From NCBI GenBank assembly GCA_949316235.1, contig OX438753.1, forward strand, positions 22,686,801 through 22,750,800: 64,000 bases of DNA, in the 5' to 3' direction. Under the pieces are notes generated by a model. That model ran no database searches, was not told the DNA's origin, and worked only from the letters and a program-made list of their open reading frames with translations. Below are positions 51,808 to 62,372 of this stretch, piece after piece. This DNA comes from Oegoconia quadripuncta. Lineage: Eukaryota > Arthropoda > Insecta > Lepidoptera > Autostichidae. Made by a program: the position numbers and the translations under genes. How positions within the stretch are numbered: position 1 is the stretch's first letter; each line of letters opens with the position of its first letter.

Positions 51808-52720
51808 CCAGGCACGAGAAAGTAAAGAAATAGCGAGACGCATTGAAAATGCCTGGAAGAGATTTTGGTCCATGAAGGAACACATGACGGGCGACATTCC
51901 ACTGTCACTAAAGCTACAGTCCCGCTCACTGCATCTAGGCGCAGTCCGTGGTGTATACAAAGCAGGGGGCCGAGCTTCACTCGACCTCCTTCCCCATAGG
52001 GTTGGCATTACTGCCGTTTCATTGGCTATACTCCCATTTGCCGAGGGGGGAAGTGGGAAACTTCTTTTCCTACTTACACACCCTATTCCTTTCTTTAATT
52101 AGTCTGGGGTCCAAGGTAGCAATAGAATCACGTAGGGCACAGTCTACCTTCAGCAGGCGCCGTGTCGAGTACCACTGTTGATCCTGGCTTACAGGAGTTA
52201 CAGTGGCCTCCCACTGTAACTCATATGCATATATCAATGAGTTTGCACCTTAGTGACAGATCCTGCCTCCACACTCCTCAGTATGGAGGCAGGATCTGTC
52301 ACTAAGGTGCAAACTCATTGATATATGCATTCTCCCGATCCTCACACATGGCGCTCAGACTTGGTCTTTGACAGAAGCCCAAAGGTCAAACCTCAAAGTT
52401 TGCCAACGAGCCAAGGAGGGTAGTATACTGAATACTGACCAATCGCGTCCGAAACACTACACTTTAAGACCCTTGCTGCTGACGTAGCCACAACGGCCGC
52501 CAAGCTGAAGTGGGACTCAGCTGGCCATGTTTTTCGCATGCCATGACTTGTGGGCCAAAATCGCCACCACTTGGAGCCCACCATTAGAAAAAGAGATGGC
52601 GGTATGAGTTGGATAAGTTCCTAACCAACTGGTCGGAGGAGGCCCGGGACAGAGAGGCGTGGAGAGAGAGGAGGGAGGCCTTTGCCCAGCAGTTGGACAG
52701 TATGTGCTCCAAATAATAGT
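51808..52720 (+). mobile_element. RTE-type LINE family M, rearranged
   Basis: Left part (51808-51917) encodes QARESKEIARRIENAWKRFW, SMKEHMTGDIPLSLK. Right part (from about 52290) encodes DLSLRCKLIDICILPILTHG, AQTWSLTEAQRSNLKVCQRA and near the end NWSEEARDREAWREREEAFA. These flank the RT C-terminus in RTE-like elements (LP-LTHGAQTW). About 365 bp of foreign or rearranged sequence with a foldback separates them. Several frame breaks. Confidence 0.7.
52195..52330. repeat. Perfect 47-bp foldback plus a 12-bp hairpin
   Basis: 52225-52271 is the exact reverse complement of 52284-52330, with a 12-base loop. Immediately to the left, GAGTTACAGTGG (52195-52206) pairs with CCACTGTAACTC (52211-52222) over a 4-base loop. 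The right arm is native LINE M coding sequence, so the left arm is an inverted copy. Confidence 0.97.
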
Positions 52721-52799
52721 AATAATAACAGTCCAGATTCATTTACTTGCTCAGTATCATCTATATACGCATTAGTGCTGAAAAAAAAATTTTTTTTTC

Positions 52800-53110
52800 T
52801 TATATTTTAGAGGGTGTTTTCCTACGGGAAAATGCCACCCTCATAGGAACTCCCCTCTTCCACACAGCAAAAAATGGTACCTATGTAATAATACATAGAT
52901 GTATATATACTACGAGTATCTACGCTTTATCTCCATAACAACCATTTGATATAGTGCCCTGGCTTCCGCCGATATGGGGGAAGCCAGCGCACTATTACAT
53001 GTTCCTATGTCTACTCTGGAATGCCCCAAGTAACAGTACAGTGACCGTTCCGCCTCATTCCCAAGACACTCCATAAGAATGTGGTATACATCCTCAACAA
53101 TAATAGTATA
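52800..53110 (-). mobile_element. Jockey/R1/I-group LINE C-terminus, family O
   Basis: Minus-strand reading EDVYHILMECLGNEAERSLY, CYLGHSRVDIGTCNSALASP, ISAEARALYQMV is the end of ORF2 after the zinc knuckle. 3' UTR contains GGGTGGCATTTTCCCGTAGG. 5'-truncated. Confidence 0.65.
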
Positions 53111-53175
53111 AATGTACCATTTAAAATGTCAGTGCACTGCAACCTGCATTTATGTGCAATTTTATTAAGCACCTA

Positions 53176-53396
53176 CTAGCTTGCCGCTCGCGGTTTCGCC
53201 TCCGTGGACAAACTTTATAGCGGATATGTTTAACTTGTTTATCCTCTACTACTCCGTTATCGGGATAAAGAATATCCTATGTTTTAATTCAGGGCATGTT
53301 CTACCTATTCACCAAATTTCATCCAAATCCGTTCATACGTTTCGCCGTGATTGATCAACAAACGTCCAAACTTCCGCATTTATAATATTAGCTAGA
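53176..53396 (-). mobile_element. Lep1-like Helitron, complete 221-bp copy
   Basis: On the minus strand begins TCTAGCTAATATTATAAATG after A and ends GCGAGCGGCAAGCTAG before T, with TGAACGGATTTGGATGAAAT and CTTTATCCCGATAACGGAG inside. Meets the A|TC...CTAG|T rule on both sides. No coding capacity. Confidence 0.85.
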
Positions 53397-53479
53397 TTAG
53401 ATGTTATACTGTTAATGAATTGGCTGTGAACCTTCCCAAAATAAATAAATTAAAAATGGCACACAAAGCTATTTTTTTT

Positions 53480-53812
53480 CTTTTTTTTTATGCACGACGG
53501 GTTCGTACTTGACCTCAACCTGATGTTAAGTGAAGATGAGGTCGAAGATGGAAATGTACTGACCCGGAAACCCCAACACATTTAGGGCACTGGCTACTTA
53601 TCTCTGACAACCGGAATACAACAATGCTATTAACATTGCTGCTTGGCGGCAGATTTAAATAAGATGGTGGTTGGTTAGTTAGCCAGGCAGACATTTAAAA
53701 TGTCCTACCACCAACCAAAACGAGTACTTAAACATGTACCCCGCTGGGGATCGAACCCGCGATCTACGAATCGTAAACCCAATGTTGTATACATTGAGCC
53801 ACGGAGGCGGTT
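53480..53812 (-). mobile_element. tRNA-headed SINE, family A (full length)
   Basis: Poly-T then TGCACGACGGGTTCGTACTT to ATTGAGCCACGGAGGCGGTT. Full length with a small GGTTGGTTAGTTAGCC variation. Confidence 0.85.
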
Positions 53813-54049
53813 CTTTCTTCTCATCCAAATTTATATATTTATTGTTTCCGCTTTAGATTTATTGGAAACAATGTAAATGAAGATTGTTTGAAGAAAATTG
53901 TACATAATAGGGACATAAAAGAATTACAGTAAGGAGGCAGGGAAAATAAACGAAGGCAAGTTTTACTTTCGTTTGGAATACTTAATTCAATAACTCGTAA
54001 CAGTGTACATGAAATTATTAAATAACTTGCAGTAATCCAAGTTTAACCG

Positions 54050-54127
54050 GTCCCTCCAGAAATCTATGGAGGAAGCCTATATTCGGCAGTGGAGATGGTC
54101 CTGTGGCTGATATGATGATAATGAACT
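54050..54127 (+). mobile_element. RTE-type LINE 3' tail
   Basis: Encodes MEEAYIRQWRWSCG, stop, then CTGATATGATGATAATGA, the (GATGAT)n type end. The 53813-54049 stretch before it is unassigned. Confidence 0.55.
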
Positions 54128-54686
54128 TAAGTTGATTACATTTGAAGGTACATAATTAATATTGTTATGTATCAATATAATAACATTGTTACTGCCTGCG
54201 TCACCTAGGGGGAGAGCCTGGCAATCTGAAAAACAGGTTTATTTTCCTAGTTCAGATGTCAGTCTTTCACAAGTGAAATAGTATATTTGGGCCTGAATTT
54301 ATTTTGTAATAATGCTATTGTTTAGATATTTTCTTAGATACTATTTACCTTGGGTATGAGACAAAGTTAAGAAGCGTTTGGATATGCGGGCATCTTTATT
54401 TTAGGCACACTCCATATTTTAAATTAAATGAAAATTAGGCAACAATATATGTACTTAGTACAACATAAAACCAACCCATCTCTACACTTACACCAAAAAA
54501 ACAGCTAGAAACTTGTCAGGTGCATTTCTGCAGAATGGTTAGATTTAGACAAAAGAACTAATAAATGTAATTTACAGATACTCTGTCGTATAATAGGTTA
54601 GACCCATTATAATAAGGTAGCTATTTCCAGTTACCATCTACATCTTAGTAGATCGCAGGCTGGCCGACAATTTTTTTAATATACTA
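54128..54686. other. No gene recognised
   Basis: AT-rich DNA; no assignment. Confidence 0.4.
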
Positions 54687-54688
54687 TA

Positions 54689-55553
54689 CAGGGCGTCCCA
54701 AAGTTATGGGACATGAAGGGGAAGTACCTTAAATATTGTAGATAGTGAATTTTGCTCAAAGAAGACTTTATGTTATTTTTAAAAGTTAGTAATTCTGCAT
54801 TCATAGATTTTCTAAAAATTACTTGCTTCGGCTGGGAATCGAACCGACTTAAATGTGAAAAAAAAAACACCCTACTTTTATGATGCCAATCGAAAGAATA
54901 GCTAAAAAATAATAACTCTGCCTAAGTAACATAGTATTTTAAAAGAAAGGAACAACATAAAATGATTGAGTCAAATTTCAAGAAAGTTATTTATTGCTAA
55001 AGTGATTTCTTCTTTTGGGGATACGTGAAAGATATGCTATACAAAAAGCGATACGAGAACGTAGGCGAGTTGCAAACAGAATTGTGCCATATCACATCGA
55101 GTGTTCACCATAAAATGATTAGAAAATCAACAGGCAGCGGGCTCATTAAAAGATTGGCGATTTGCGTAAGACAAGAGGGATCACATTTTGAGCATTTAAT
55201 TAATTAATTTACAAAAAAATACCTACTTAATTGACTACGGCAGTTTCATGTATGTTTTTTATTTGATTAAAATGATTAATTTCACGTTGTTCCTTTCTTT
55301 TAAAATACTATGTTACTTAGGCAGAGTTATTATTTTTTAGCTATTCTTTCGATTGGCATCATAAAAGTAGGGTGTTTTTTTTTTCACATTTGAGTCGGTT
55401 CGATTCCCAGCCGAAGCAAATAATTTTTAGAAAATCTATGAATGCAGAATTACTAACTTTTAAAAATAACATAAAGTCTTCTTTGAGCAAAATTCACTAT
55501 CTACGATATTTAAGGTACTTCCCCTTCATGTCCCATAACTTTGGGACGCCCTG
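54689..55553. mobile_element. mariner-type element with about 268-bp terminal inverted repeats, copy 2
   Basis: 865 bp bounded by TA/TA; arms 54689-54955 and 55286-55553. Interior plus-strand reading GYVKDMLYKKRYENVGELQT, ELCHITSSVHHKMIRKS, KRLAICVRQEGSHFEHL is the C-terminal end of a Tc1/mariner transposase. It keeps more of the transposase than copy 1 (20849-21746), which differs in the middle. Only scattered mismatches separate the arms of the two copies. Confidence 0.87.
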
Positions 55554-55840
55554 TATATATTTCACTGGATAGCATTAAACATCTCCATATGTGCGCCTCC
55601 GCTAATTATTCCAGAGGCTCTACATTGCCGCTAAAGTACAATTGTTGAGATACGGCTTCAATTTTTTATGCTGTGGCACCGTCCGGCGCGTTGAAGAGGC
55701 TGTCGTTCTCCAAATTGCGAGGCCCTAATTTAAACATAAAAATGATGTTTCCTTTTTGGAAATTATACTGTTTCTCTGTGAAATCCTTTCAGTTAAAATG
55801 TCTCTGTTAAGTCATCATTTTCTTGTAACTATAACATGGA

Positions 55841-56140
55841 TTTTTCGAAATGAATAGACCGGCTCTAATGAAACTTTATACGCATAAGCAGGATATAAGT
55901 TACTAATAAACATATTCCAAATATCGAATTTAAAAGAACATATTGCGTTTTTTCTGTTACTTTGGAAAACTGTGGTCAAACGCGTACTTAATCATAAAAA
56001 CAAAACGAAAAATTGCACTAATTTAGTAGTTCTACCCTTTTTCGAAAATATTCTCTATACTAATTTTTGGGATCTATGTACGTGCTTTATGCTTATAAAG
56101 TTTCATTAGGATCGTTTTATTCATTTCGAAAAATTTGGAC
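55841..56140. repeat. Imperfect inverted repeat, about 55-bp arms
   Basis: TTTTTCGAAATGAATAGACC...CTAATGAAACTTTATACGC (55841-55895) mirrors 56087-56140. About 190 bp lies between. MITE-like, but no target duplication identified. Confidence 0.55.
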
Positions 56141-56255
56141 TCGTAAGTTTGTATGGAATACCGTACGGGAAAAACCCTCTTACGTATTGTACCAAATATG
56201 CTTGTAAAAAATTTTAACATTACCTGAACATTTTAGCCTTTCTATAGAATACCGG

Positions 56256-56480
56256 ATATGTTCCTGTGGCAATCTGCTGGCTCCATCTTCAGACCCTCGT
56301 TGTCATGTGTAATGAAAACTGTCCATGACAACAACATCAACTAGCACAGATTCGACTATCCTGCCATTTCCCATCAAGGTGTTCCAGTCGCTACATCCCA
56401 GCGCCTTCATCAGATCAGCTCGACGGTGCCATAATATTGCATTGTCACCGAAGTTACCTAAATATACCAAATTTCAGCTC
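56256..56480 (+). repeat. Dispersed repeat family A copy
   Basis: CTGGCTCCATCTTCAGACCC, ATAATATTGCATTGTCACCG, AAATATACCAAATTTCAGCTC; matches 47511-47810 and 35583-35820. Confidence 0.5.
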
Positions 56481-56796
56481 AATTGAAATAAATTTGAAAC
56501 GGACAACTTACTTACATACGAACATTGCAAACTAAATAAAAGCTTGTAATAAAAAGAACGTGAGCACCCGGTCCCCACGGCCCAAGCGTTTGCTCCGTGT
56601 TGCTGAGCGTTTGGTCGATGCGTTGCACGACCGGAGGGCTGACCAATACTTTGGTCAAAATCAGCGTTGATATACAGCAAGCTGGGTACGATTCCACCAA
56701 CCAGGGCATCGGGGCTAGTTTATTTGTGACTTTTTTAAAACAATTGTATAACAATTATTCCCACAGCTAATAATTTAAACAAATATTTTACATTAT
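56481..56796. other. No gene recognised; GC-richer patch
   Basis: 56560-56720 is GC-richer, with overlapping minus-strand open frames (SGRATHRPNAQQHGANAWAV in one). No family recognised. Confidence 0.3.
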
Positions 56797-57037
56797 GACC
56801 TGTTTCGTGTAGCGGTTAGAAACTCTCACCACTATACCAAAAGGTCGCGGGTTCGAATCCCGCAAGGGGCATATGTTTGTATGATAAATACGGACATTTT
56901 TTGGTATTTATTTCCAAAAAAAAATGTATTTATGTAGTATATCAACCATCTGGTATCAACAACATAAGTCCATAGTTGCTTAAAGTGGAATTAGATGGCG
57001 CTGTGTACATGTCCAAGGATATTTATTTATTTATTTA
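56797..57037 (+). mobile_element. tRNA-headed SINE, family C (full length)
   Basis: Head GACCTGTTTCGTGTAGCGG, TTAGAAACTCTC, GGGTTCGAATCCCGC, body ATCAACCATCTGGTATC, end TAGATGGCGCTGTGTACATG and an (ATTT)n tail. Confidence 0.85.
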
Positions 57038-57485
57038 CGTCAAATTGCCAAGCGAGCGATGACCCAACCAATCATATATCAGACGTAATCGAAAACGACA
57101 TCGAATAATTAAATAATAGAGCCCCTGACAGGTCAATTATTCATCGTTTTGGCTGAGAGGTAGATAGAGCTTTTAAATTAGTCTTTTTGTTTCGTGAATC
57201 CATTGTTCTCCTGTAACTGAATCAGTAACTAAGTTACAAGCTTTTTGCTAGAGGGCAACTACGTAGACGTGATTTTCGGAGACGTGATTTACCGTACCAG
57301 GGAAGTTACAAGGGTTGTATATAATTTTACGTATGTTTGTACGGATTGTCTTGTATTGAGATTTATTGGTGGGACAAATTAGAAAATTAGCAAAAATAAA
57401 AATCTTCACTTCGGGTCATATCAACTGTGTAAACTCAAATTCAAAAATGTTTATGTTCCTACTTTTTTTTATGTATGACTGGATT
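57038..57485. other. No gene recognised
   Basis: Unique sequence without a convincing ORF. Confidence 0.4.
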
Positions 57486-57660
57486 TAGGTTAACAAGTTA
57501 ACCTACGTTTTATAACCCATTAACAAACACTATTGCAAAATTGTTAGGTTAATTGCCAACCACTCGATATCGAGTGTTTTGTTGCCATGGATATGGTGTA
57601 CCACTCGTTATCGCGTGGTCGATAGCCATTACGTAAGGCTAAGCACGCGATATCGCGTAG
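57486..57660. repeat. Regularly spaced palindromes after TTAA
   Basis: TAGGTTAACAAGTTAACCTA (57486-57505), then TTAA at 57549 and three palindromic sites: CACTCGATATCGAGTG (57561-57576), CCACTCGTTATCGCGTGG (57601-57618, imperfect) and ACGCGATATCGCGT (57645-57658). Their centres are 41-42 bp apart. Confidence 0.6.
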
Positions 57661-57859
57661 TTATTCTCTAGAATTTTCTGTTGCCGGTGAAATTGCGGTC
57701 ACAAAGTGCCTGCATTGATTTTTGAGCACTAAATGTTAGATTAAAGGTTGCAATTTTGTAGTTGAAAACAAACATGTAATTATTAATTACCCTAACTTTT
57801 AACTGTCAATTGAAAATGTAGAAAACCCCCGACAACATATTATCTGTGTACTTGTAATT

Positions 57860-58015
57860 TACCTACTCCTCAATTGTCTCCTTACTTAGGTTCGTTGGAA
57901 GAGATCTCTTATAGAGATATACTCGCCTATTGTATATTTTTAATATTGTCCTGATTTCATTTTTTAATGTGCATGTTTATATGTTAAATAAATATATAGG
58001 TACATTTTTGGTACA
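57860..58015 (+). mobile_element. LINE 3' tail
   Basis: GTTCGTTGGAAGAGATCTCT...ATAGAGATATACTCGCC is the same UTR type as 20341-20515; ends near TTAAATAAATATATAGG. Confidence 0.5.
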
Positions 58016-58109
58016 AATATTACTATATCGTCCAGGTACCTACACTAGACCAAAATATAGTGTTAAAAGCTTAATATCTTATTGGAATGAAACGTAGCTA
58101 AGAACATAT

Positions 58110-58320
58110 CTCCGAGTTCAATTTTCAATATAAAAAAATAATTAGAAAACCCTAGAAACATTATGATATCATCGAAATACCCAAAAAACTGTGTTTAAAG
58201 CTAAATATCTTCGAAACGACTCAACCGATTTTCATCAAATATGTCTAAGAAAGATCCGGTTCTATCGCCTTTTGATAAAAAACACAACACCCGTCGTTTT
58301 TCGTCGGCGGTTAAAAATAA
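58110..58320. repeat. Dispersed repeat family Z copy
   Basis: ATCTTCGAAACGACTCAACCG, ATTTTCATCAAATATGTC, CACCCGTCGTTTTTCGTCGG. Confidence 0.5.
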
Positions 58321-58979
58321 GCCACTTGCATTATCTGCTGATAGCTTGAAAGAAGAGTCACTACTATGAGGCGATTTACAAGCTTACGTTGTTCTGAGCG
58401 AAGTACTTTGCACGTATTTCTCTAGTCATAAAACTGGCAACGAAATCCCTGCTGCACTATCTAGTGGTGTTACTGATAAATCGGCTGTCGATAGAAATAT
58501 TCTTTATTTTGTAGGTACACTTAAAATAGTCAGATTTTTAATTTTTGAAGCCTAGTGCTTTAAAATACAAAATATTTATTTCATCAGCTTAAGCGTAATA
58601 CATAAAATTTCAGCTGAGAAGCTCCTTTTTAGTAATAGAATTTACTTGTGATAGGAGTCCCCGTTCTTCCTGTATTGGACACATAGTTAAAGGTAGGCTT
58701 GAAGTTATTAATTAGAGATATTTTCACTTGCTCGCAGAACAGTACATGTTCTTTTTAGATTTAGAATTTCAAGACTGTTTTAATTGAGTTGTAATGTCGA
58801 AAAGTAGTACCTATATATTTTACTCACAAATGTATTGAAAACGTGTCAAGTTAATCATTCCAATCTCGCTTGAAGTTTCTATAAGATATTTAAATGTACC
58901 TTCCTTATTTAAACAATAAAGCGTATTTGATTTGATTTCAAATATTTTTATCGATATTTTTATATTTTTACATTGTGCC
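58321..58979. other. No gene; LINE fragments
   Basis: 58498-58560 is a minus-strand family F 3' UTR scrap (TTTATTTTGTAGGTACAC). 58900-58940 (AACAATAAAGCGTATTTGAT) is a plus-strand retro tail. Rest unassigned. Confidence 0.4.
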
Positions 58980-59890
58980 GGCAACACTAATCCGTAGACA
59001 TTTAGCAGTCGAATGCATTTAAATTTTTTATCGAGCGATCGTAACGTTTAAAGATAATATTACATGTCATTGGGAAAATATCTGGTAGTACAAAAAATCG
59101 GGCGCGTGATTCGGCTCACAATGACATTGGATATGCAAATTAGTTTCAACGCCGAGATTGGACGTCGTGTTCGTTTTTCTGAACCAAACTAAAGCTGCTT
59201 TTTCACTGCAGACATTAGATGATCGTGTTGTAGGATATAGCCCTGTAAGGTAGTGTAAAGGTAATGTAATATGTATGTCGCAGATGGGTTCGGGTGGGCG
59301 TTGCTAGCGACCGGGACGGTACCAATCGCGTGGAAAAGGGTGGCTCGGGCAATGGCGATATTATTGCAGGCTACTATAGACGATTTAGACAACGTATTCA
59401 CATTCGATTATGATCATGGAACCTGAGATGCTTACTGGTGAATAGTAAACATTTGCACGTCCCTCATGCCATACAACTTGGCCCCCGCGTGCAGTCTGTG
59501 GAATTCAACCGGACCTGGTATTCAATTCCTCCTTGCTCAAATCCCATGATTAACTTCTTATTAGCTAACGACTCACCGGATTCTTCCAAGCGTCGGCGAT
59601 AATGGTAATCAAATCACTCACAGTCGTAGATGTGTTCAGTGGAACTCCGACTCCTTTGAAGGCTGGTAGCAAAGTCCCCACCATGTTCGATGTGCAGACC
59701 TTATATTACCGTTAACGTCGTCAGGGCACCGTTTCCGGCGATACCAGCGCCACCAAGTTTAGTTCCCACAGCAAACCGCGTATTATGATAGTCAGTTGAC
59801 CGTTTGAATAATGAATTCTACCGCTAATTTATCGCTACCTGCGACATGTATATGTATGTGTAAAGGTAAATACGTACGACGTGATTAGGA
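58980..59890. other. GC-richer unassigned tract with exon-like minus frames
   Basis: Minus-strand frame 59565-59684 (MVGTLLPAFKGVGVPLN, TTVSDLITIIADAWKNP) is followed exactly by GTGAGT. Upstream on the minus strand FAVGTKLGGAGIAGNGALTT is open in another frame, and 59189-59401 is a 70-codon minus frame. These could be pieces of a decayed gene or element; none recognised. No repeat family match. Confidence 0.3.
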
Positions 59891-59891
59891 C

Positions 59892-60505
59892 AAGACATCT
59901 GTTTGGTGTAGTGGTTAGAAACTCTGACCGCTATACTTAGGTCGCTTTTCACACGAGCAAAACGCCGACTAGTAAACTCGATAAGGGGGTCTGGTTGAAA
60001 ACCAGCACTGAGCAGCAGCCAGTCTCTGTCAGCAGTATGCTGGACCAGATCCTTTTGTCACAAATGTATATTTACTAATGTAAGTACCTAATGTTAAGTA
60101 TATTGCGGAAATAATGTTGTGACAATAAACGATTTCTTTCTTTCTTTATTTCTAAGCGAAATAGACGCGGATTCGAATTCTGGGCATCTGTTTGTTATTT
60201 ATTTATGTTTATTTATGTTGTTGTTCATTTATGTATTTACAAAAAAATATGTATTTGTGTAGTATATCAACCATCGTAAAGACCTAGACCTAGGCGTAAT
60301 TACTTTGACCAAGTGACAGAAAAGGTGAATGTCGTGTCGTACCAAGAGGTTAAAACGAGGACGGAAAGTAGAGAGACATGGTCGTTCCTCCACCGACAAG
60401 AGCATAGCTCTTAAATTGAAGAAGAATCAACCATCTGGTATCCATAATACAAGTCTAGTTGCTTAGTGTGGAACTAGACAGTGCTGTGTGCAAAAGATAC
60501 TATTA
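59892..60505 (+). mobile_element. SINE family C interrupted by two LINE insertions
   Basis: SINE parts: head 59892-59945, middle about 60156-60275 (GCGGATTCGAATTCTGGGC to TATATCAACCATC) and end 60426-60505 (ATCAACCATCTGGTATCCAT). First gap (about 59946-60155) holds a LINE tail with GTGACAATAAACGATTTC and (TTTC)n. Second gap is RTE H. Confidence 0.8.
60276..60425 (+). mobile_element. RTE-type LINE family H, 150-bp insertion with target duplication
   Basis: TACTTTGACCAAGTGACAG, GAATGTCGTGTCGTACCAAG and GAAAGTAGAGAGACATGGTC match 5597-5800 in reverse. Flanked by a perfect 10-bp duplication ATCAACCATC (60266-60275 and 60426-60435). Heavily 5'-truncated with a GAAGA end. Confidence 0.9.
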
Positions 60506-61045
60506 TAATTAAGTGTACATAATTCTACAATCAAATCTGCCATAGTAGATGACAAAGTATAATACAACAAAGCAGACCTACAAATATTTTGTTTGAATTT
60601 TTTATTTCGTTTCAATCACTATTACCCATTCACGAGAAGAGCTGCATATAATGTGTCCAATTATTCGTCCCCCAATTAAACACTGATTTTCATTAACGTA
60701 ATTACTATATTATATAGGTACTAAGTATAGTGTAGCTGTTACAGTTTAAATAAAGGACAATTTACTTTTGGGTTACATACTCCAATTAGTCAAACTAAAG
60801 ACTTAGAGACACATATGTAACCCTTGTATTTGAGGTGAAGCCTATCGACCTCATACTGCGATATTACAGACGTCATCGACAGTACTTACGTAGTTACTTA
60901 GTTTGTACACCTATTTTGATTCTTCAATCGATTTCGAGATAATGGACAAAATTTTCGTGGTTAGTCCAGCTTTCATACTTCAGGGTGTACTAATTTAAGG
61001 CGGGAGTCATCCCGCTTCCGCACTCATCTCACTGTCACCTTAAAT
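60506..61045. other. No gene recognised
   Basis: Unassigned sequence before a degenerate tandem array. Confidence 0.4.
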
Positions 61046-61433
61046 CCTAGACTAGGTAACACCAGTACCAGGCTAGCATAAATCAGCGAGAGTCATTTCC
61101 TCATCAACACTAATATTTTGCACGGGGTCTACTGTAAGTAGGTGCCCTGCGTAATTCTATACCGCGCTATCATGGACCGCAGCTAAACTAAACTTAAATC
61201 TGGGCTCAGATTAATTACTAGCTATACCAGGTTGGCATAAACGGGCGAAAGCCCGAAGTACAGGAATATCCAGATTAATTACCGCCACTACCAGGGTAGC
61301 ATAATCGAGCGAGGGTCGCCTCCTCATCGGCGTGGTTGAAAGTAGAGAAGGTGCCCGACTTAATTCTACTGCTATATTGGATCTCAGACTAATTACCGCC
61401 GGTACCAGGCTAGCATGACCGAGCGACAGTCAT
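61046..61433. repeat. Degenerate tandem array, core TACCAGGCTAGCATAA
   Basis: Four diverged units starting near 61046, 61205, 61270 and 61383, each beginning CAGATTAATTACCGCC-like and then TACCAGGCTAGCAT, (A)CGAGCGA-GGTC. Units 1 and 3 also share GTAGGTGCCC...TTAATTCTA and a TATTGGAT/ATCATGGA end. Unit 2 and 4 are shorter. Confidence 0.7.
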
Positions 61434-62136
61434 ATATTTTTTAATAGTGGTACCCGTACATCGTCCCACCTTCCCCTAATAAATAGGAGTGTAGCAAAGC
61501 AGTCAAATGTTCACCCTATTGCGGAGAGCCAAATGAAGATCGGCTCCCTAATTTAATACACCACGGACAATCAAGATCACAGTGAGTGTAATTGCTGTTA
61601 GTCCTAGTAACTATTACTGTTATTATAATTTAGAAACCCTTGTCATCGTAATGAACGTCTAAATGGACCTTTTATACTATACGTCCGGGGGAAGGATTAT
61701 TTAGATATGCCCCGTGGAATTAGGACGCAATTTCCGTGTTTCGAGGTTGTTTTGTGTAATAAACAACTATGTAGGGTATCAGGTTTAATACTTTGGTTAC
61801 TAAACTATGTGAGTTGAGAACATTTTATCTAACCTACAAGTTTAATCTATAAAAAAATCTGCGGATTCTATGCAATTTTGTATGTAGATAGTTCGCCCAT
61901 CACGGGAATTATAACTGAATTTAACGACATTCTGATATTTTTCTTTACAGGTGCTGTAAGACCTTGTATCTTGCCTTTTATCATTCTAGGTCTCAAGGAT
62001 GTACCCGTACCCGTATTGATTTGATATCTTTATTGTATACGAAATTGTTACAGAAATATGCATTTTATATAAAATGTGCAAAGGCTAGCTTAACTCCGAT
62101 GAAAAAAACAATAGATAGCTTCCGTTCAATCATATT
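61434..62136. other. No gene recognised
   Basis: Contains CTATAAAAAAATC and a TTTCTTTACAG acceptor-like string at 61940-61951 but no supported exon. A 63-codon frame at 61964 lacks motifs. Confidence 0.35.
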
Positions 62137-62372
62137 TGACCACCGATTGGTGTAGTGGATAGTGACCCTATCAGCGAAATGAACGGTTGTGGGTTCGAAT
62201 CCCGCGAGGGGTAAATGTTTGTGTGATGAATACGGACATTTATTCCCGAGTCTTGGATGTCTATTTAAATATTTATGTATGTTTATCCGTTATCTAGTAT
62301 CCATAGCACAAGCTTTGCTTAGTTTGGGACTAGATGTAAGTGTGTAAGTGTCCGAAATATTTATAATTTATT
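62137..62372 (+). mobile_element. tRNA-headed SINE, family B (full length)
   Basis: Head GACCACCGATTGGTGTAGTG, GATAGTGACCCTATCAGCG, box-B-like GGGTTCGAATCCCGC, body CCCGAGTCTTGGATGTC and GCTTTGCTTAGTTTGGGAC, end GTCCGAAATATTTATAATTT. Reference copy for the family. Confidence 0.85.

Noticed and set aside
51531..51980. 149-codon minus-strand frame
   Set aside because: No motif, and its 5' part is antisense to LINE M coding sequence.
56797..56870. tRNA-like head with GGGTTCGAATCCCGC, considered as a tRNA gene
   Set aside because: The same head is attached to a repeated SINE body elsewhere, and the cloverleaf is not complete; it is a SINE promoter.
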